Below are positions 40,801 through 51,346 of a stretch of DNA of 64,000 nucleotides, piece by piece; the stretch's first letter is position 1, and each line of letters starts with the position of its first letter. Under the pieces are notes generated by a model. The model was given only the letters and a program-made list of their open reading frames with translations, did not search any database and was not told the origin of the DNA. The translations under genes and the position numbers were made by a program. The stretch lies in contig NC_091260.1 of assembly GCF_042477335.2 (NCBI RefSeq), forward strand, positions 52,843,001 to 52,907,000, given 5' to 3'. This stretch comes from Ovis canadensis (Eukaryota > Chordata > Mammalia > Artiodactyla > Bovidae).

Positions 40801-41924
40801 AGAAACTAGATAGCATCTTTATTGACAATCCTGGGAGGGTCACACTGAGCGCCGCTACCTAGGTTTCAGTACTGGATTTGGCTGCTTTATCAGTTAAAGG
40901 ATGTTTCTGGCACATTCAGTCTAGCTATTTTGAGGAAAGTTTTATAAAATGACAACAGAACCCATGTGTGGTTGTGATGGGTCGCTTTGCCAGCCTGAAG
41001 ACTGAAGAGAGAAGGAGGAGCAGTCATCAAGAGAGAGATGGAAACAGGGATGAAGGTGGCGGGACAGAGAGAAAGAGGGGAAAAGAGCTTGAGAGTTGTG
41101 TGGAAGAGGGATGCAGCCAGCCCTAGGCGACATGGCAGGGAGGGAGCCAGAGGAACATGCGCTCCCAGCCATCTCTCTTCACTCTTCTGATCTGGCACTG
41201 TTTCCCATGGTCAGAACACAACCATGCAGCCAGAGGACCAGGGGCCTGCTGGAGCAGAGCCAGAGGTCTTCTCTCGGGACACAGAGAAGGAGGGAGGAAG
41301 GTAGAAGTGGGATTTGGTGGATGAACCAAAGATAAGCCGGTCAACTGCTTCTCAGAGATACAGAAATATCATGTGGGTTCTGAGAAGTAATGGTTACTGA
41401 AGCATGACTTCTAAAAACTGGAAACAGGGGAAAGATTCTCCTTAAATGTGGAAATTAAAGAGAAAATTGTGTTTGTCTGTAGTGTCTACATTTTTATGCT
41501 GCCACACACATCACACACATATGGGTTGTCTATTACTGGTTGTGCCTAGAGAATTGCAGGGAACCCTGATTGATGCAATCAGGAAACAGGCTATCAGACA
41601 AGAAGAGGCAACATCTAGGCCCACCTCCTTCCCTGAGATGTCTTCATGACAACTCAAGAACTTTGCAAAACTCAAAGGACAATTTGACATTTAACAAGTT
41701 TTCATCAGCAGCTATGGAAATTATTTCGCTCAAATAGTGCGACCCCAAATAGATCTGAACATATTCTCCAATTCCACATCACCTTAGGAGATCTAAGGGA
41801 TCCTTGTAAAAGCACCCAGTCCAGACACCCTGAAATGCCAGTCACAGTTTACCAGGCATCAGCACGCCAGCCATATACAATCCATAAGGCCATCTTGCAT
41901 GTATGTAGGTCTTCGCATGTGTGG
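40801..41924. other. Long stretch without recognised features
   Basis: Includes an AG-rich block 40990-41110 and opposing frames of 102 (minus) and 79 codons (plus) near 41.1 kb without domains. A 'cacacacatcacacacatatg' tract lies near 41501. Confidence 0.45.
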
Positions 41925-42090
41925 GTGCTAAGTCACTTCAGTCCTGTCAAACTCTTTTCGACCCTACCAGGCTTCTCTGTCCTTGGAATCCTCCAGGTAA
42001 GAATACTGGAGTGGGTTGCCATGCCTTCCTCCAGGGAATCCTCCCGACCCAGGGATCAAACCTACATCTCTTATGTCTCTTGCATTGAAT
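41925..42090 (-). mobile_element. Bov-tA SINE, head truncated
   Basis: 'gtgctaagtcacttcagtcctgtcaaactc' to 'ctcttatgtctcttgcattga', with a deletion between 'cgacc' and 'ctaccagg'. The outer tRNA head is lost. Confidence 0.87.
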
Positions 42091-43569
42091 GTTGCTCTTT
42101 ACAGTTGCCAAAGAGGTTTAAAAGCACACTGGTACCCAGTCATATTCCCCTGATATTTTAGGAGGCAGTGACACTATTGTCTAATTTGTTTTTCTAACCC
42201 ATTGTTCAATAAACACAAAGTGCCCCGCTTATAGCTGAGTAAATGTTTGCCAAGTCAAATTGATCTAAAAAACTCCAACAGAGGAAAGCTGGTAAGTTGA
42301 GCATGCGAAGTTTTGGTTTCTTTTCTGTTTTTGAAATAGGTTTAAAAAGAAGAATGGAGACTGCTGGTTTCATGAGCTGAACCCTCAAAGGGAAAGCCTG
42401 CAAGAAATGACTTCTGATTCTATGGAGCACAAAATAGTGGGCTCAGGGGAAGTGAATGGCCTTTGGGCAGGGGTAGTGACCAAAAGGGTGATAGTGGGGG
42501 ACCTTGGGGTTCTGCTCATGTTTTTTTTTTTCTTGTACTGGGTGCTGGTTATATGGGTGTGTTCAGTTTGTGATAATTTATAGAGTCATACACTTCTGCG
42601 TACTTTCCTGTATGTGTATTAGATGTAAAGAAAAGTTTGGTAGCAATCCTTTATTGGTAATCTAACATCAAATAATAGAACCTCTGAAGAAATAACCTGA
42701 AATTATGTTTATCCTTGAACATTAATTAATTGAGAGCCTAGGTATTGGACCAGGTGGTTTGGGCCAAGTTCCCGTAGCCACTCCTTCGCTCCTCTGGGGA
42801 ACCTGGGGTTATTGTACTGCACCTGCCCCTTGCCAGCGCGACGGCGCTCTGTGAGGCTGTCTGAGGTTGTCTGTCTAGACATGTGCACATTTTTTGCTCC
42901 AGAATCTTGACTCGCCAGTACCATATCTGAGACAATGGTTTGTCTTCCCCCGACCCCCATGCCCTGCCTCTGCCCATCCTGCCTCGGCAATGGACAGAGC
43001 AGGTCACAGGGACCCAGTGGCAAAGCTGGTATAGCACAGAGGCTCTGAAAACCAAGAGAAGTTATTTCTCTCTTTCTCATGCAGTGGTCAGGGCTGGTGG
43101 GCAACCTGACCTCATGACATCAATCGGGGAACCAGGTTCTTTCCATCCGATTATTCCACCACTCCTTAAAGTATGCATTTCTTCCTCTCCATGGTCAAAG
43201 TCAGACTCAGGCATTCATGTTCCAGATCACAGGTTGGAGAAGAGGGAGTAAGTTCAAGCAAGTTATTCCTTTTAAACAGGTGAAACAGAAGTTACTCGAA
43301 ACATTTCCCCTCATGATCTTTTGTTGAGAGCTTATCTTATGACTGCACCATGGACTTCTCCAAACCTTCCTTCCAACTATACTCGCCACTATCCTTTGGG
43401 TAAATACAGTGCCTTCCTTATTCCCAAGGGTGTTTATTTTCCCTTTTTCATTGTTTGGTGTCCATGGAGAGCTTGGCCTTCTCCTTAATTGGCTTTGAGA
43501 GTGTAAAGATCATGGAAACTATGGAAGTAGAATCAACAAGATGACAACCAATTATAAATAGTGACTACT
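42091..43569. other. Long stretch; local CpG patch and ORF
   Basis: No transposon is recognised. A minus frame of 131 codons (42709-43104, MPTSPDHCMRKRE...) and another of 105 codons overlap. The piece 42770-42850 contains about six CpG ('ttcgctcc', 'gcgcgacggcgc') in an otherwise CpG-poor area, so it may be an old exon or retrocopy. No domain is recognised. Confidence 0.4.
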
Positions 43570-43808
43570 TTAGATTCCACACATAAGGAGGTCATGCAGT
43601 GTTTGTCTTCTGTGTCTGCCTTACTTCATTCCGCATACATCCACCAGGTTTAGCCATGTTGTTGAAATGGTGGAATCTCCTTCTTTTTAAAGGCCAAATA
43701 ATATCTCACTGTATACATGCACTGTATCTTCTTTATCCCTTCATCTGTTGATGGGCATGTAGGTTGTTTTCATATTTTGGCTGCTGTGAATAATGCTGCA
43801 ATGAACAA
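43570..43808 (-). mobile_element. L1 fragment, inverted part
   Basis: 'tagattccacacataaggaggtcatgcagtgtttgtc', 'ccatgttgttgaaatggtggaatctccttctttttaaaggccaaataatatctcactgtatac', 'tttggctgctgtgaataatgctgcaatgaac' is the L1 3' region in complement. It joins the plus-strand 3'UTR at about 43810. Confidence 0.62.
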
Positions 43809-43811
43809 AAA

Positions 43812-44185
43812 TAGTCAAAGTCACAGCGGCAGAAATTAGAATGGTGGTTGCCGGGGGTAGTGGGAAGAAGAAATGGGGAGATGTTGGTCAAAAGGTACAA
43901 AGTTTCTGTTATGCAAGATGAAAAAGTTTTGGCAATAATAATGTACAGCAGTGTGCTCATAGTTAACGATACTGTGTTGTGTACTTCAAATTTGTTAAGA
44001 GGATAGATCTTAAGTTTCTCATCACACACACACATACACATACAAGGAGGAAAATGGGAACTATGTGGAGTGATAGATCTGCTAATTAACTTGATTGTTG
44101 TGACTGCATGTATATCAAATATCGAGCTGTACATTTCAATATATACATTTTTACATATCAATTATATTTCAATAAAGCCAGAAAA
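43812..44185 (+). mobile_element. L1 3'UTR, direct part
   Basis: 'tcacagcggcagaaattagaatggtggttgccgggggtagtgggaag', 'tctgttatgcaagatgaaaaagttttggc', 'gaggatagatcttaagtttctcatc' and the A-rich end 'atttcaataaagccagaaaaaaac' are the L1 3' end on the plus strand. A 'cacacacacacatacacatac' tract lies at 44023-44043. Confidence 0.6.
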
Positions 44186-44341
44186 AAACAGTTGGTGAAA
44201 TAGGAGGAATTGAAGTGTTTTTGTTTTTTTTTTTAGTGTTGAGCCAGGAGTGACATGAACCAATATGGGAAATATCAGAAAAGGAACAGATTTAATGAGA
44301 ATTTTAAAAATAATAATGAAAATACTGATAATAACAACGTC

Positions 44342-44566
44342 AGTGCATGCTATGTCATTTCAGTCATGTCTGATTCTTTGCGACCTTGTAGACTGCAGCC
44401 CACCAGGCTCCTCTGCCCATGGGATTCTCTAGGCAAGAATACTAGAATGAATTGCCATGCCCTCCTCCAGGGGATCTTCCCGACCCGGGGATTAAACCTA
44501 TGTGTCTTATGTCTCCTGCATTGACGGGTGGGTTCTTTACCACTAGCACCACCTGGGAAGCCCCAA
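44342..44566 (-). mobile_element. Bov-tA SINE
   Basis: 'gtgcatgctatgtcatttcagtcatgtctg' to 'ttctttaccactagcaccacctgggaagcccc'. B-box complement 'ggggattaaacc' changed. No clear duplication. Confidence 0.91.
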
Positions 44567-44648
44567 TAGCAGTATCTGGCATACATTATATAATGATAAC
44601 TTTGAATCTAATACTCCATTCAGTCTTCAAAACCCACATACTTATGTA

Positions 44649-44766
44649 CAGTCATCCCTTGGGATCTGTGAATCCTGGTAGAAAACAAAATTTGTGGATG
44701 CTCAAGTTCCTTGCAGTTGGTTCTCTATACCCAAGAGTTCCGTATATGAGGGTACAAAGGACTGAC
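44649..44766. mobile_element. MER2-like Tigger relic
   Basis: 'cagtcatcccttgggatctgtgaatcctgg', 'aatttgtggatgctcaagttccttgcag' and the inverted end 'ccgtatatgagggtacaaaggactga' match a short internally deleted Tigger (MER2-type) element. Confidence 0.55.
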
Positions 44767-44775
44767 GGCGCTAGT

Positions 44776-44905
44776 TCTCCTAATTTAGAGATGAAGAGCC
44801 TGGGGCATAGTGAGTTACCGCAGACTGCTTAAAGTCATGTGGTTTGAAGCAGCAGAGCAGGACGTGCTTCCTGGCTCCAGAAATCCAGAGCCACCGCTTA
44901 TAATC
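44776..44905 (-). mobile_element. MIR SINE relic, antisense
   Basis: 'tttagagatgaagagcctggggcatagtgagttaccgcagactgcttaaagtcatgtgg' then 'cagagcaggacgtgcttcctggctccagaaatcc' follows MIR in complement. Confidence 0.48.
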
Positions 44906-45344
44906 CCTGTGTTATTCTCTCTCCCCTTCTGTACTGAGAAGAAGCTGATTTCAGAGTTAGAGATGACTTATGTTTGGGGACTTGGGAAAATTCAATGGCT
45001 AAGAGAGATGATGGCAGAGGGTGTCTCAACAATTAAGGGCTGGAATCATCTGGAAACATCTACTTATCTTTCTTTCATTGATGTTGACTGCTTGCTGGGA
45101 CCTAAGCTGGGCTCCCAACTGGCCCACCAACTGGTCTTTGCATGTGGGCTGGACTTCCTCACAGCATGGCCTGCTTAGACAATGTGGATTTTTTTTTTTT
45201 TTTTAATGGCAACTCATGGAGGGAGTGTTTTATGCAACTTCAGCCTAAGCAGCAAGCTGCATGGAAACAGCATCAATTTTCTGAAAAGTATGTTAGTATT
45301 AAAATTGTGATACTCTTTCCTTCAAAAAGGGTCACCTAACTTCC
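44906..45344. other. Unassigned; poly(T) run
   Basis: Run of 17 T at 45189-45205. A 122-codon plus frame (44810-45178) spans the MIR edge and has no domain. Confidence 0.42.
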
Positions 45345-45802
45345 CTCCCTTGAGTGTGAAATATATTTAGTGATTCACTTCTAATGAACAGAATGGTATA
45401 GAAGTGATGGTATGTAGTTTTTGAGATTAGGACATAAAGGTGTTGTGCCTTCCTCTTTGCTTCCCCTTGAGGCACTTGCTTGGGAGGAAGGCAGCTACCG
45501 TGATACTCAAGCAACCCTATGGAAGGAGCCACAAGGTATGAAACTGAGGCCTCCTACCAGCAGCCATGTGAGTGAACCATCTTGGAAGCATGTCCTCCAG
45601 CCCTAGTCAAGTCTTTATATGACTGTAGCCCTGTTTGATATCTTAACTGTAACCTCATAAAGGTCCCTGAGACAAAAATCACCAGGTAAGCCACTCCCAA
45701 GTTCCTGAGCCATAGAAACTGTGGGTGATAAATCTTGGATATCTTAAGTCACTGATTTTGACGGGTAATTTGTTGTGGAACAGTAGGTGACTGATACTGA
45801 AC
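45345..45802 (+). mobile_element. MaLR (MLT1-type) LTR, sense
   Basis: 'aacagaatggtatagaagtgatggtatgtag', 'ggaggaaggcagctaccgtgatactcaagcaaccctatgg', 'ccatgtgagtgaaccatcttggaagcatgtcctccagccc', 'ctgagccatagaaactgtgggtgataaatc' and 'gtaatttgttgtggaacagtaggtgactgata' run in LTR order on the plus strand. This is the only sense-oriented MaLR here. Confidence 0.65.
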
Positions 45803-46039
45803 CTCAGAGGTCAGGTAGCATTAGTTGCTGCTATTCTATTGATTAAGAACCCAGATTTAAGGGGAGGGGATGCCAACTTAAGCACTCAGAAGGAAGAGGG
45901 TCAAAATATTTGCAGACATAGTTTAAATAGCACAGAGTGCTTAGTTTATATTATAACTGGGAGATGGCTACCAAATATCTAGAAACAAAAGTCCTTTGCA
46001 GCACATGTAACCTTTGCAATTCAATCATTGTATAATCTC
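45803..46039. other. Unassigned AT-rich sequence
   Basis: Nothing recognised. Confidence 0.4.
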
Positions 46040-46165
46040 TAGTTGGATTTCCATTATTCCACTTGACTGTCAATTGCTTCTGTTTTTTCATCCTTGTTCC
46101 CAGAGCTTGGCATGGTGCTTAACAAATAGTACATGCTTATGAGGTATCTGATGAACAAATGCAGA
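46040..46165 (+). mobile_element. L2/MIR-type 3' end relic
   Basis: 'cttgttcccagagcttggcatggtgcttaacaaatagtacatgcttatgag' resembles the end of L2 or MIR. Weakly supported. Confidence 0.4.
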
Positions 46166-46719
46166 AAACTTCATGTGATCAGGGCATTATTAACATATAT
46201 ATCTGGCCCTGGAAGTTTTTTTTTTTTCAATTGTTATTCCCAAATAAAATTTCTGAATAATGCTTGAAGATATATAACTCATTTTTTAACATTTGTATAG
46301 TATATGCTACTATGTATTACATTTTGACTGTATCAGTTTATGGCTTCTCAAAAAAACAGCATGTGGAATAATTTTAGGACTTGCACGGACGGATGGAAGT
46401 TTAAACTTTTTAATAGCTGTGTGATTATTTTATTGCATGTTGAAAAGTGAAAAGTACAAAGTACATAAATTAAAGGAAAATATTAGGTAAAGAGTAGAAT
46501 AAGCAGCATGCAGATACGGTAAAATTTACAAAAAACGTACCTGGGTGATTCAAGTTTGGTAAATATCATAAGGCTGAACTTCTACAGTAAAGTAGTAGAA
46601 ATTCCTAATAATGTACTTTCATAGCATTGAGAAATTCCACAGAAATAACACCTGGAGCAACAGCATATATTAAGAAACTGTGTTAATGATTATCTTTCAT
46701 GTTTTTCTTACGAGTTATC
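46166..46719. other. AT-rich, no recognised feature
   Basis: Very low GC with a T run at 46218-46229. No gene or named repeat. Confidence 0.45.
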
Positions 46720-47262
46720 TCCTTGTTACAAACCCCAAGGCCAGACCCAGAAGGGAGTATGACTGGGATCATGAAAGCATGGACCTTGTCTTTCAGTTCC
46801 CCATAAACACATAGATTTGAGGGTTGTACACAATTCCATTTGCTGACATATTTTATCTTTATCCCACCTCAACAAATTTGAAGACCCCACAGTTGTTAAA
46901 TGATGACAGTGATGGGTTCAAGTCACGGGGTCGGCACCAGGCATGAAGGTTACCTACATCACTTGCTAATTGTTCCCAAGACTAGCTCAGAAGGGAATGG
47001 CCTGGGGTAAACACAAGGAAATCTGGACGATTTCAGCATAACCCATGACATTTAGAAGTAGGTGATTAACATGGCATGTGTCTTAAGAAAGAAAAGATCT
47101 GAGAAAGTCCTGTAGCCTGCAATTAGGAATAAAAGCTGGACTCAGAGTAGACTCTGCACCTCAGTGCAACAGAGGCTGCAGGTCCCCTGACCCATTGCCC
47201 CAGATTTTGTCTTCTGTCTTCACTCTTGTCGTTCACTCCCGGAACATTAGGGCAACCCAGTA
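46720..47262 (+). mobile_element. Possible LTR-like sequence
   Basis: 'ttaggaataaaagctggactcagag' (TATA- or AATAAA-like, 47128-47134) followed by 'cttctgtcttcactcttgtcgttcactccc' reminds me of an LTR R-U5 border. Ends and duplication could not be found, so this is only a suggestion. Its left part is copied again at 47.9 kb. Confidence 0.28.
46786..46925 (+). repeat. 140-bp direct repeat, copy A
   Basis: 'ttgtctttcagttccccat' through 'gtacacaattcc', 'ctttatcccacctcaac', 'gaccccacagttgttaaatg' to 'gggttcaagtca'. It matches copy B (47911-48051) except for two substitutions and one inserted base. The flanks do not match. Confidence 0.95.
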
Positions 47263-47349
47263 ATGTAATCTGTGGTGGAGATCATATCATCTCTGCTTTA
47301 CAGAAAGTAAAACTGCAGTTTAGAGATTATAACATGATGCCTTTTCCAC

Positions 47350-47874
47350 AATGCCAGAATGCTCCTTAGGAGAAAAGCTATGACCAACCTAGACAGCATA
47401 TTAAAAAGCAGAGACATTACTTTGCCAACAAAGGTCCATCTAGTCAAAGCTATGGTTTTTCCAGTAGTCATATATGGATGTGAGAGGTGGACCATAAAGA
47501 AAGCTGAGTGCAGAAAAATGGATGCTTTTGAACTGTGGTCGTGGAGAAGATTCTTGAGAGTCCCTTGGGCTGCAAGGAGATCAAACCAGTCCATCCTAAA
47601 GGAAATCAACCATGAATATTCATTGGAAGGATTGATACTGAAGCTGAAGCTCCAATACTTTGACCACCTGATGTGACGTGCCTGCTCATAAGAAAAAACC
47701 CTGATACTGGAAAAGATTGAGGGCAGGAGGACAAAGGATGAGATGGTTGGATGGCACCACCAACTCAATGGATGTGTGTTTGAGCAAGCTCCAGGAGGTG
47801 GTGAAGCAGAGGGAAGCCTGGTGTACTGCAGTACGTGGGGTCACAGAGAGTCGAACATAACTGAGCGACTGAAC
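47350..47874 (+). mobile_element. BovB LINE 3' fragment
   Basis: Starts 'tgctccttaggagaaaagctatgaccaacc', reading 'RKAMTNLDSILKSRDITLPTKVHLVKAMVFPVV' in frame, and ends 'gagtcgaacataactgagcgactgaac'. It covers the same region of BovB as the antisense copy at 48105-48626. No clear flanking duplication. Confidence 0.93.
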
Positions 47875-47910
47875 AAGGATACATGTAATTCGAGCAACCT
47901 GCTTTAAACA

Positions 47911-48051
47911 TTGTCTTTCAGTTCCCCATAAACACATAGATTTGAGGGTTGTACACAATTCCATTTGCTGACATATTTTATCTTTATCCCACCTCAAGAA
48001 ATTTGAAGACCCCGCAGTTGTTAAATGATGACAGTAGATGGGTTCAAGTCA
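47911..48051 (+). repeat. 140-bp direct repeat, copy B
   Basis: About 98 percent identical to copy A, in the same orientation, with starts 1,125 bases apart. The BovB at 47350-47874 lies between the copies. Differences: 'aagaaatttg' for 'aacaaatttg', 'ccccgcag' for 'ccccacag', and an extra A in 'acagtagatg'. Confidence 0.95.
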
Positions 48052-48104
48052 GTGAGCAAAATCAGATTTGTGACTTATTGCTTCTTAAATTTCTGTTGCC
48101 ACTT

Positions 48105-48626
48105 CAGTTCAGTTCAGTCCAGTCGTTCAGTCGTGTCTGACTCTTTGTGACCCCATGAATCGCAGCACGCCAGGCCTTCCTGTCCATCACCATCTCCCGG
48201 AGTTCACTCAGACTCATGTCCATCGAGTCAGTGATGCCATCCAGCCATCTCATCCTCGGTCGTCCTCTTCTCCTCCTGCCCCCCAATCCCTCCCAGCATC
48301 AGAGTCTTTTCCAATGAGTCAACTCTTCACATGAGGTGGCCAAAGTACTGGAGCTTCAGCTTTAGCATCATTCCTTCCAAAGAAATCCCAGGGTTGATCT
48401 CCTTCAGAATGGACTGGTTGGATCTCCTCGCAGTCCAAGGGACTCTCAAGAGTCTTCTCCAACACCACAGTTCAAACGCATCAATTCTTTGGCCCTCAGC
48501 CTTCTTCACAGTCCAACTCTCACATCCATACATGACCACAGGAAAAACCATAGCCTTGACTAGACGGACCTTAGTTGGCAAAGTAATGTCTCTGCTTTCG
48601 AATGTACTATCTAGGTTGGTCATAAC
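48105..48626 (-). mobile_element. BovB LINE 3' fragment
   Basis: 522 bases, antisense, from 'cagttcagttcagtccagtcgttcag' to 'gaatgtactatctaggttggtcataac'. The minus frame gives 'MAVMTNLDSTFESRDITLPTKVRL', uninterrupted to the usual ORF2 stop region. Exact 8-bp duplication 'tgccactt' (48097-48104 and 48627-48634). Confidence 0.96.
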
Positions 48627-49302
48627 TGCCACTTAGGTATCAACTAAACTCATTTTCTTATCCGAACCTTGCAGTTCTGGTAAGTCTTAAACGAAAGAGG
48701 CAAGTGACTAGAGCTAGAGGTCATTTCTTGAGAGCTGTTGATGGGAGAAGGCATGCATTCATTTTCTACTGCTGCTGAAATAAATGTATTCACTTCAAAC
48801 AACAATATGAATTTATTAAGTTACAGTTCTGTCTGTCAAGAGTCTTGATACAGCATGATCTTCTGCTGAGAGTTTCACCAGGTTGAAACCAGGTTTTGGC
48901 AAGGATGTCATTCTTTATGGAGGCTCTAGAAATGTATCTATTTCCAGTTTCACTTGATGAAAGACTTCAATTCCATACAGTTTTAAGACTGAGGTTCCTA
49001 TTTCCTCACTGGTTGTTGGCTGAAGTTGAATCTCAGCTTCTAGAATCTATGTGCATTCCTTGGCTTCCTTTATCTTCAAAGCCAGCAATGGTAGGTCAAG
49101 TTCATCTGATGCTGTGACCTCCCCTTCTGTCTCATCTCTGCTTTCATTGGACAAAGTTCTCAATTTTTAAGGACTTGTGTGATTAGGTTGAGTGTACCCA
49201 CATAATCCAAGATAATCTCCCCATATTAGAACCAACTGTAGTCTTAATTAAATCTGTAAAGAGCCTTGACAGCTGTAACTGGTTTGCTATTTTATTAAAC
49301 AG

Positions 49303-49521
49303 TTTCCCTAGTAGCTCAGAGGGTAAAGAATCTGCCTGCAATGCAGGAAACCCGGGTTCAATCCCTGGGTCAGGAAAATCCCCTGGAGAAGGGAATGGTA
49401 ATTCACTTTACTATTCTTGCCTGGAGAATTCCATGGACAGAGGAGCCTGGTGGGCTACAGTGCCCATAGGGTCGCAAAGAGTCGGACATGACTGAATGAC
49501 TAACATTTTCACTTTCACTTC
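49303..49521 (+). mobile_element. Bov-tA SINE with 45-bp flanking duplication
   Basis: 'tttccctagtagctcagagggtaaagaatctgcctgc', B box 'gggttcaatccctgg' and a tail to 'gactgaatgactaacattttcactttcac'. The bases before it (49258-49302) recur after it (49522-49549 continued at 50210-50226), with 39 of 45 matching. The right copy was later split by a BovB. Confidence 0.94.
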
Positions 49522-49549
49522 AAAGACCCTTGATAGGTGTAACTGGATT

Positions 49550-50198
49550 CAGTTCAGTTCAGTCGCTCAGTCGTGTCTGACTCTTTGCGATCCCATGAAT
49601 CACAGCACACCAGGCCTCCCCTGTCCATCATCAACTCCTGGAGTTCACTCAAACTCACGTCCATCGAGTCAGTGATGCCATCCAGCCATCTCATCCTCTG
49701 TCGGCCCCTTCTCCTCCTGCCCCCAATCCCTCCCAGCATCAGAGTCTTTTCCAGTGAGTCAACTCTTCACATGAGCTGGCCAAAGTACTGGAATTTCAGC
49801 TTTAGCATCATTCCTTCCAAAGAACACCCAGGACTGATCTCCTTTAGAATGGACTGGTTGGATCTCCTTGCAGTCCGAGGGACTCTCAAGAGTCCTTTCC
49901 AATACCACACTTCAAAAGCATCAATTCTTCAGTGCTCAGCTTTCTTCACAGTCCAACTCTCACATCCACACACGACCACAGGAAAAACCATAGCCTTGAC
50001 TAGACAGACCTTAGTCGGCAAAGTAGCGTCTCTGCTTTTCAATATGCTATGTAGGTTGGTCTTAACTTTCCTTCCAAGGAGTAAGTGTCTTTTAATTTCA
50101 TGGCTGCAATCACCATCTGCAGTGATTTTGGAGCCCCCAAAACATAAAGTCTGACACTGTTTCCACTGTTTCCCTATCTATTTGCCATGAAGTGATGG
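49550..50198 (-). mobile_element. BovB LINE 3' fragment
   Basis: 649 bases, antisense, from 'cagttcagttcagtcgctcag' to 'cactgtttccctatctatttgccatgaagtgatgg'. Exact 11-bp duplication 'gtaactggatt' (49539-49549 and 50199-50209). It lies in the right-hand flank copy of the SINE at 49303. Confidence 0.96.
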
Positions 50199-50285
50199 GT
50201 AACTGGATTAGTATTTTATTAAACAGCAGGAGACAGGAGTCTTGGACAGACATCTTTAAAATTCTGCCTACCACCTTGAACAGCA

Positions 50286-50831
50286 GGATACAGGTGCAAC
50301 CTACTTAACTTCTCCATATACACCAAAGATTAAAGCTGAACTAGGGAAGGATAATCAGAAAAGCTCTTCCTATTCACATAGGGGAAGGATGTGAGCCCAT
50401 AGCAGTTACTGGTCCCTGAAGACTCCTGGGCAACTGTGGTTGGGTCTTCCCACTCTGGAAATAGGTAGTTTCTTATTTTGGTCCCAGTGCTGGGAGTAGT
50501 TCCCAGGTCTATTTTCCCCCTGGGCTCTGGAAGATGTTCCTTCCTCATCATGCCCCTTGCCCATTTCTGAGGAAGCCAAATATGCCATTTTGGGTGGCTA
50601 AGCAGCTTTGGCTACTTGTTTCCTTGCTGCAGAATGTTGGGGGCCCAAGGTCTGCTTACCTTTCAAATCATCACAGTCTCTTAGTCCAGGCTATAGCCTA
50701 GGGACTGTAGCCTGAAGACTTCACTGATATGCTAAAAAGCCTTTGTGTGTTTTTGTTGTGGGTTTTGGAATGCAGAGTGTTTTCTCTATTTCATTCTATT
50801 CCATGCCACCTGCCAAAAGTCACACCCATAA
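50286..50831. other. Unassigned sequence
   Basis: No repeat found. Two minus frames (60-73 codons) near 50.4 kb have no domain. Confidence 0.45.
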
Positions 50832-50842
50832 TCTTCAGCTAT

Positions 50843-51335
50843 TTGTTGTTCCATTGCTCAGTCATGTCTGACTCTTTGCGACCCCATGGACTGTAGCATG
50901 CCATCTGTCCTTCATCATCTCTCAAAGCTTGCTCAAATTCATGTCCTTTGAGTCGGTGATGCCATCCAACCATCTCATCCTCTGTGATCCCTTCTCTTCC
51001 TGCCCTCAATCTTTCCCAGCCTCACGGTATTTTCTAATGAGTCGGCTCTTCGCATCAGGTAGCCAAAGTACTGGAATTTCAGTTTCAGCATCAGTTCTTC
51101 CAATGAATATATGCAGGATTGATTTCCTTTAGGATTGACTGGTTTGATCTCCTTACAGTCCAAGGAACTCTCAAAAGTCTTCTCCAACATCACAGTTCAA
51201 AAGCGTCAGTTCTTTGGGGCTTAGCCTTCTTTATGGTCAAACTCTCACATCCATACATGACTATTGGAAAAACCATAGGTGTGACTATATGAATCTTTTT
51301 TGGAAAAGTAATATATATGTTATACATATGTTAGC
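50843..51335 (-). mobile_element. BovB LINE 3' fragment, older
   Basis: Antisense, more diverged than its neighbours: 'ttgttgttccattgctcagtcatg', 'ccaaccatctcatcctctgtgatccc', 'atggtcaaactctcacatccatacatgac', ending 'tttggaaaagtaat' plus an AT run. An 11-bp duplication 'tcttcagctat' (50832-50842 and 51336-51346) is exact. Confidence 0.94.
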
Positions 51336-51346
51336 TCTTCAGCTAT

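Larger units (their letters stand above)
48760..50285 (-). mobile_element. Old MaLR-like repeat, host of two insertions
   Basis: 'attttctactgctgctgaaataaatg', 'tattaagttacagttctgtctgtcaag', 'gaggctctagaaatg', 'ttcaaagccagcaatggtagg', 'tttttaaggacttgtgtgattagg', 'cataatccaagataatctccccatattag' form a long antisense mammalian LTR-like repeat (48760-49302). After the SINE and the BovB, it resumes at 50210-50285 with 'cagacatctttaaaattctgcctaccacc'. Exact family unsure. Confidence 0.48.

Noticed and set aside
46720..47262. Full LTR assignment with defined ends
   Set aside because: Several TG and CA positions were tried, but none gave matching 4-6 bp flanks. Left as a low-confidence suggestion.
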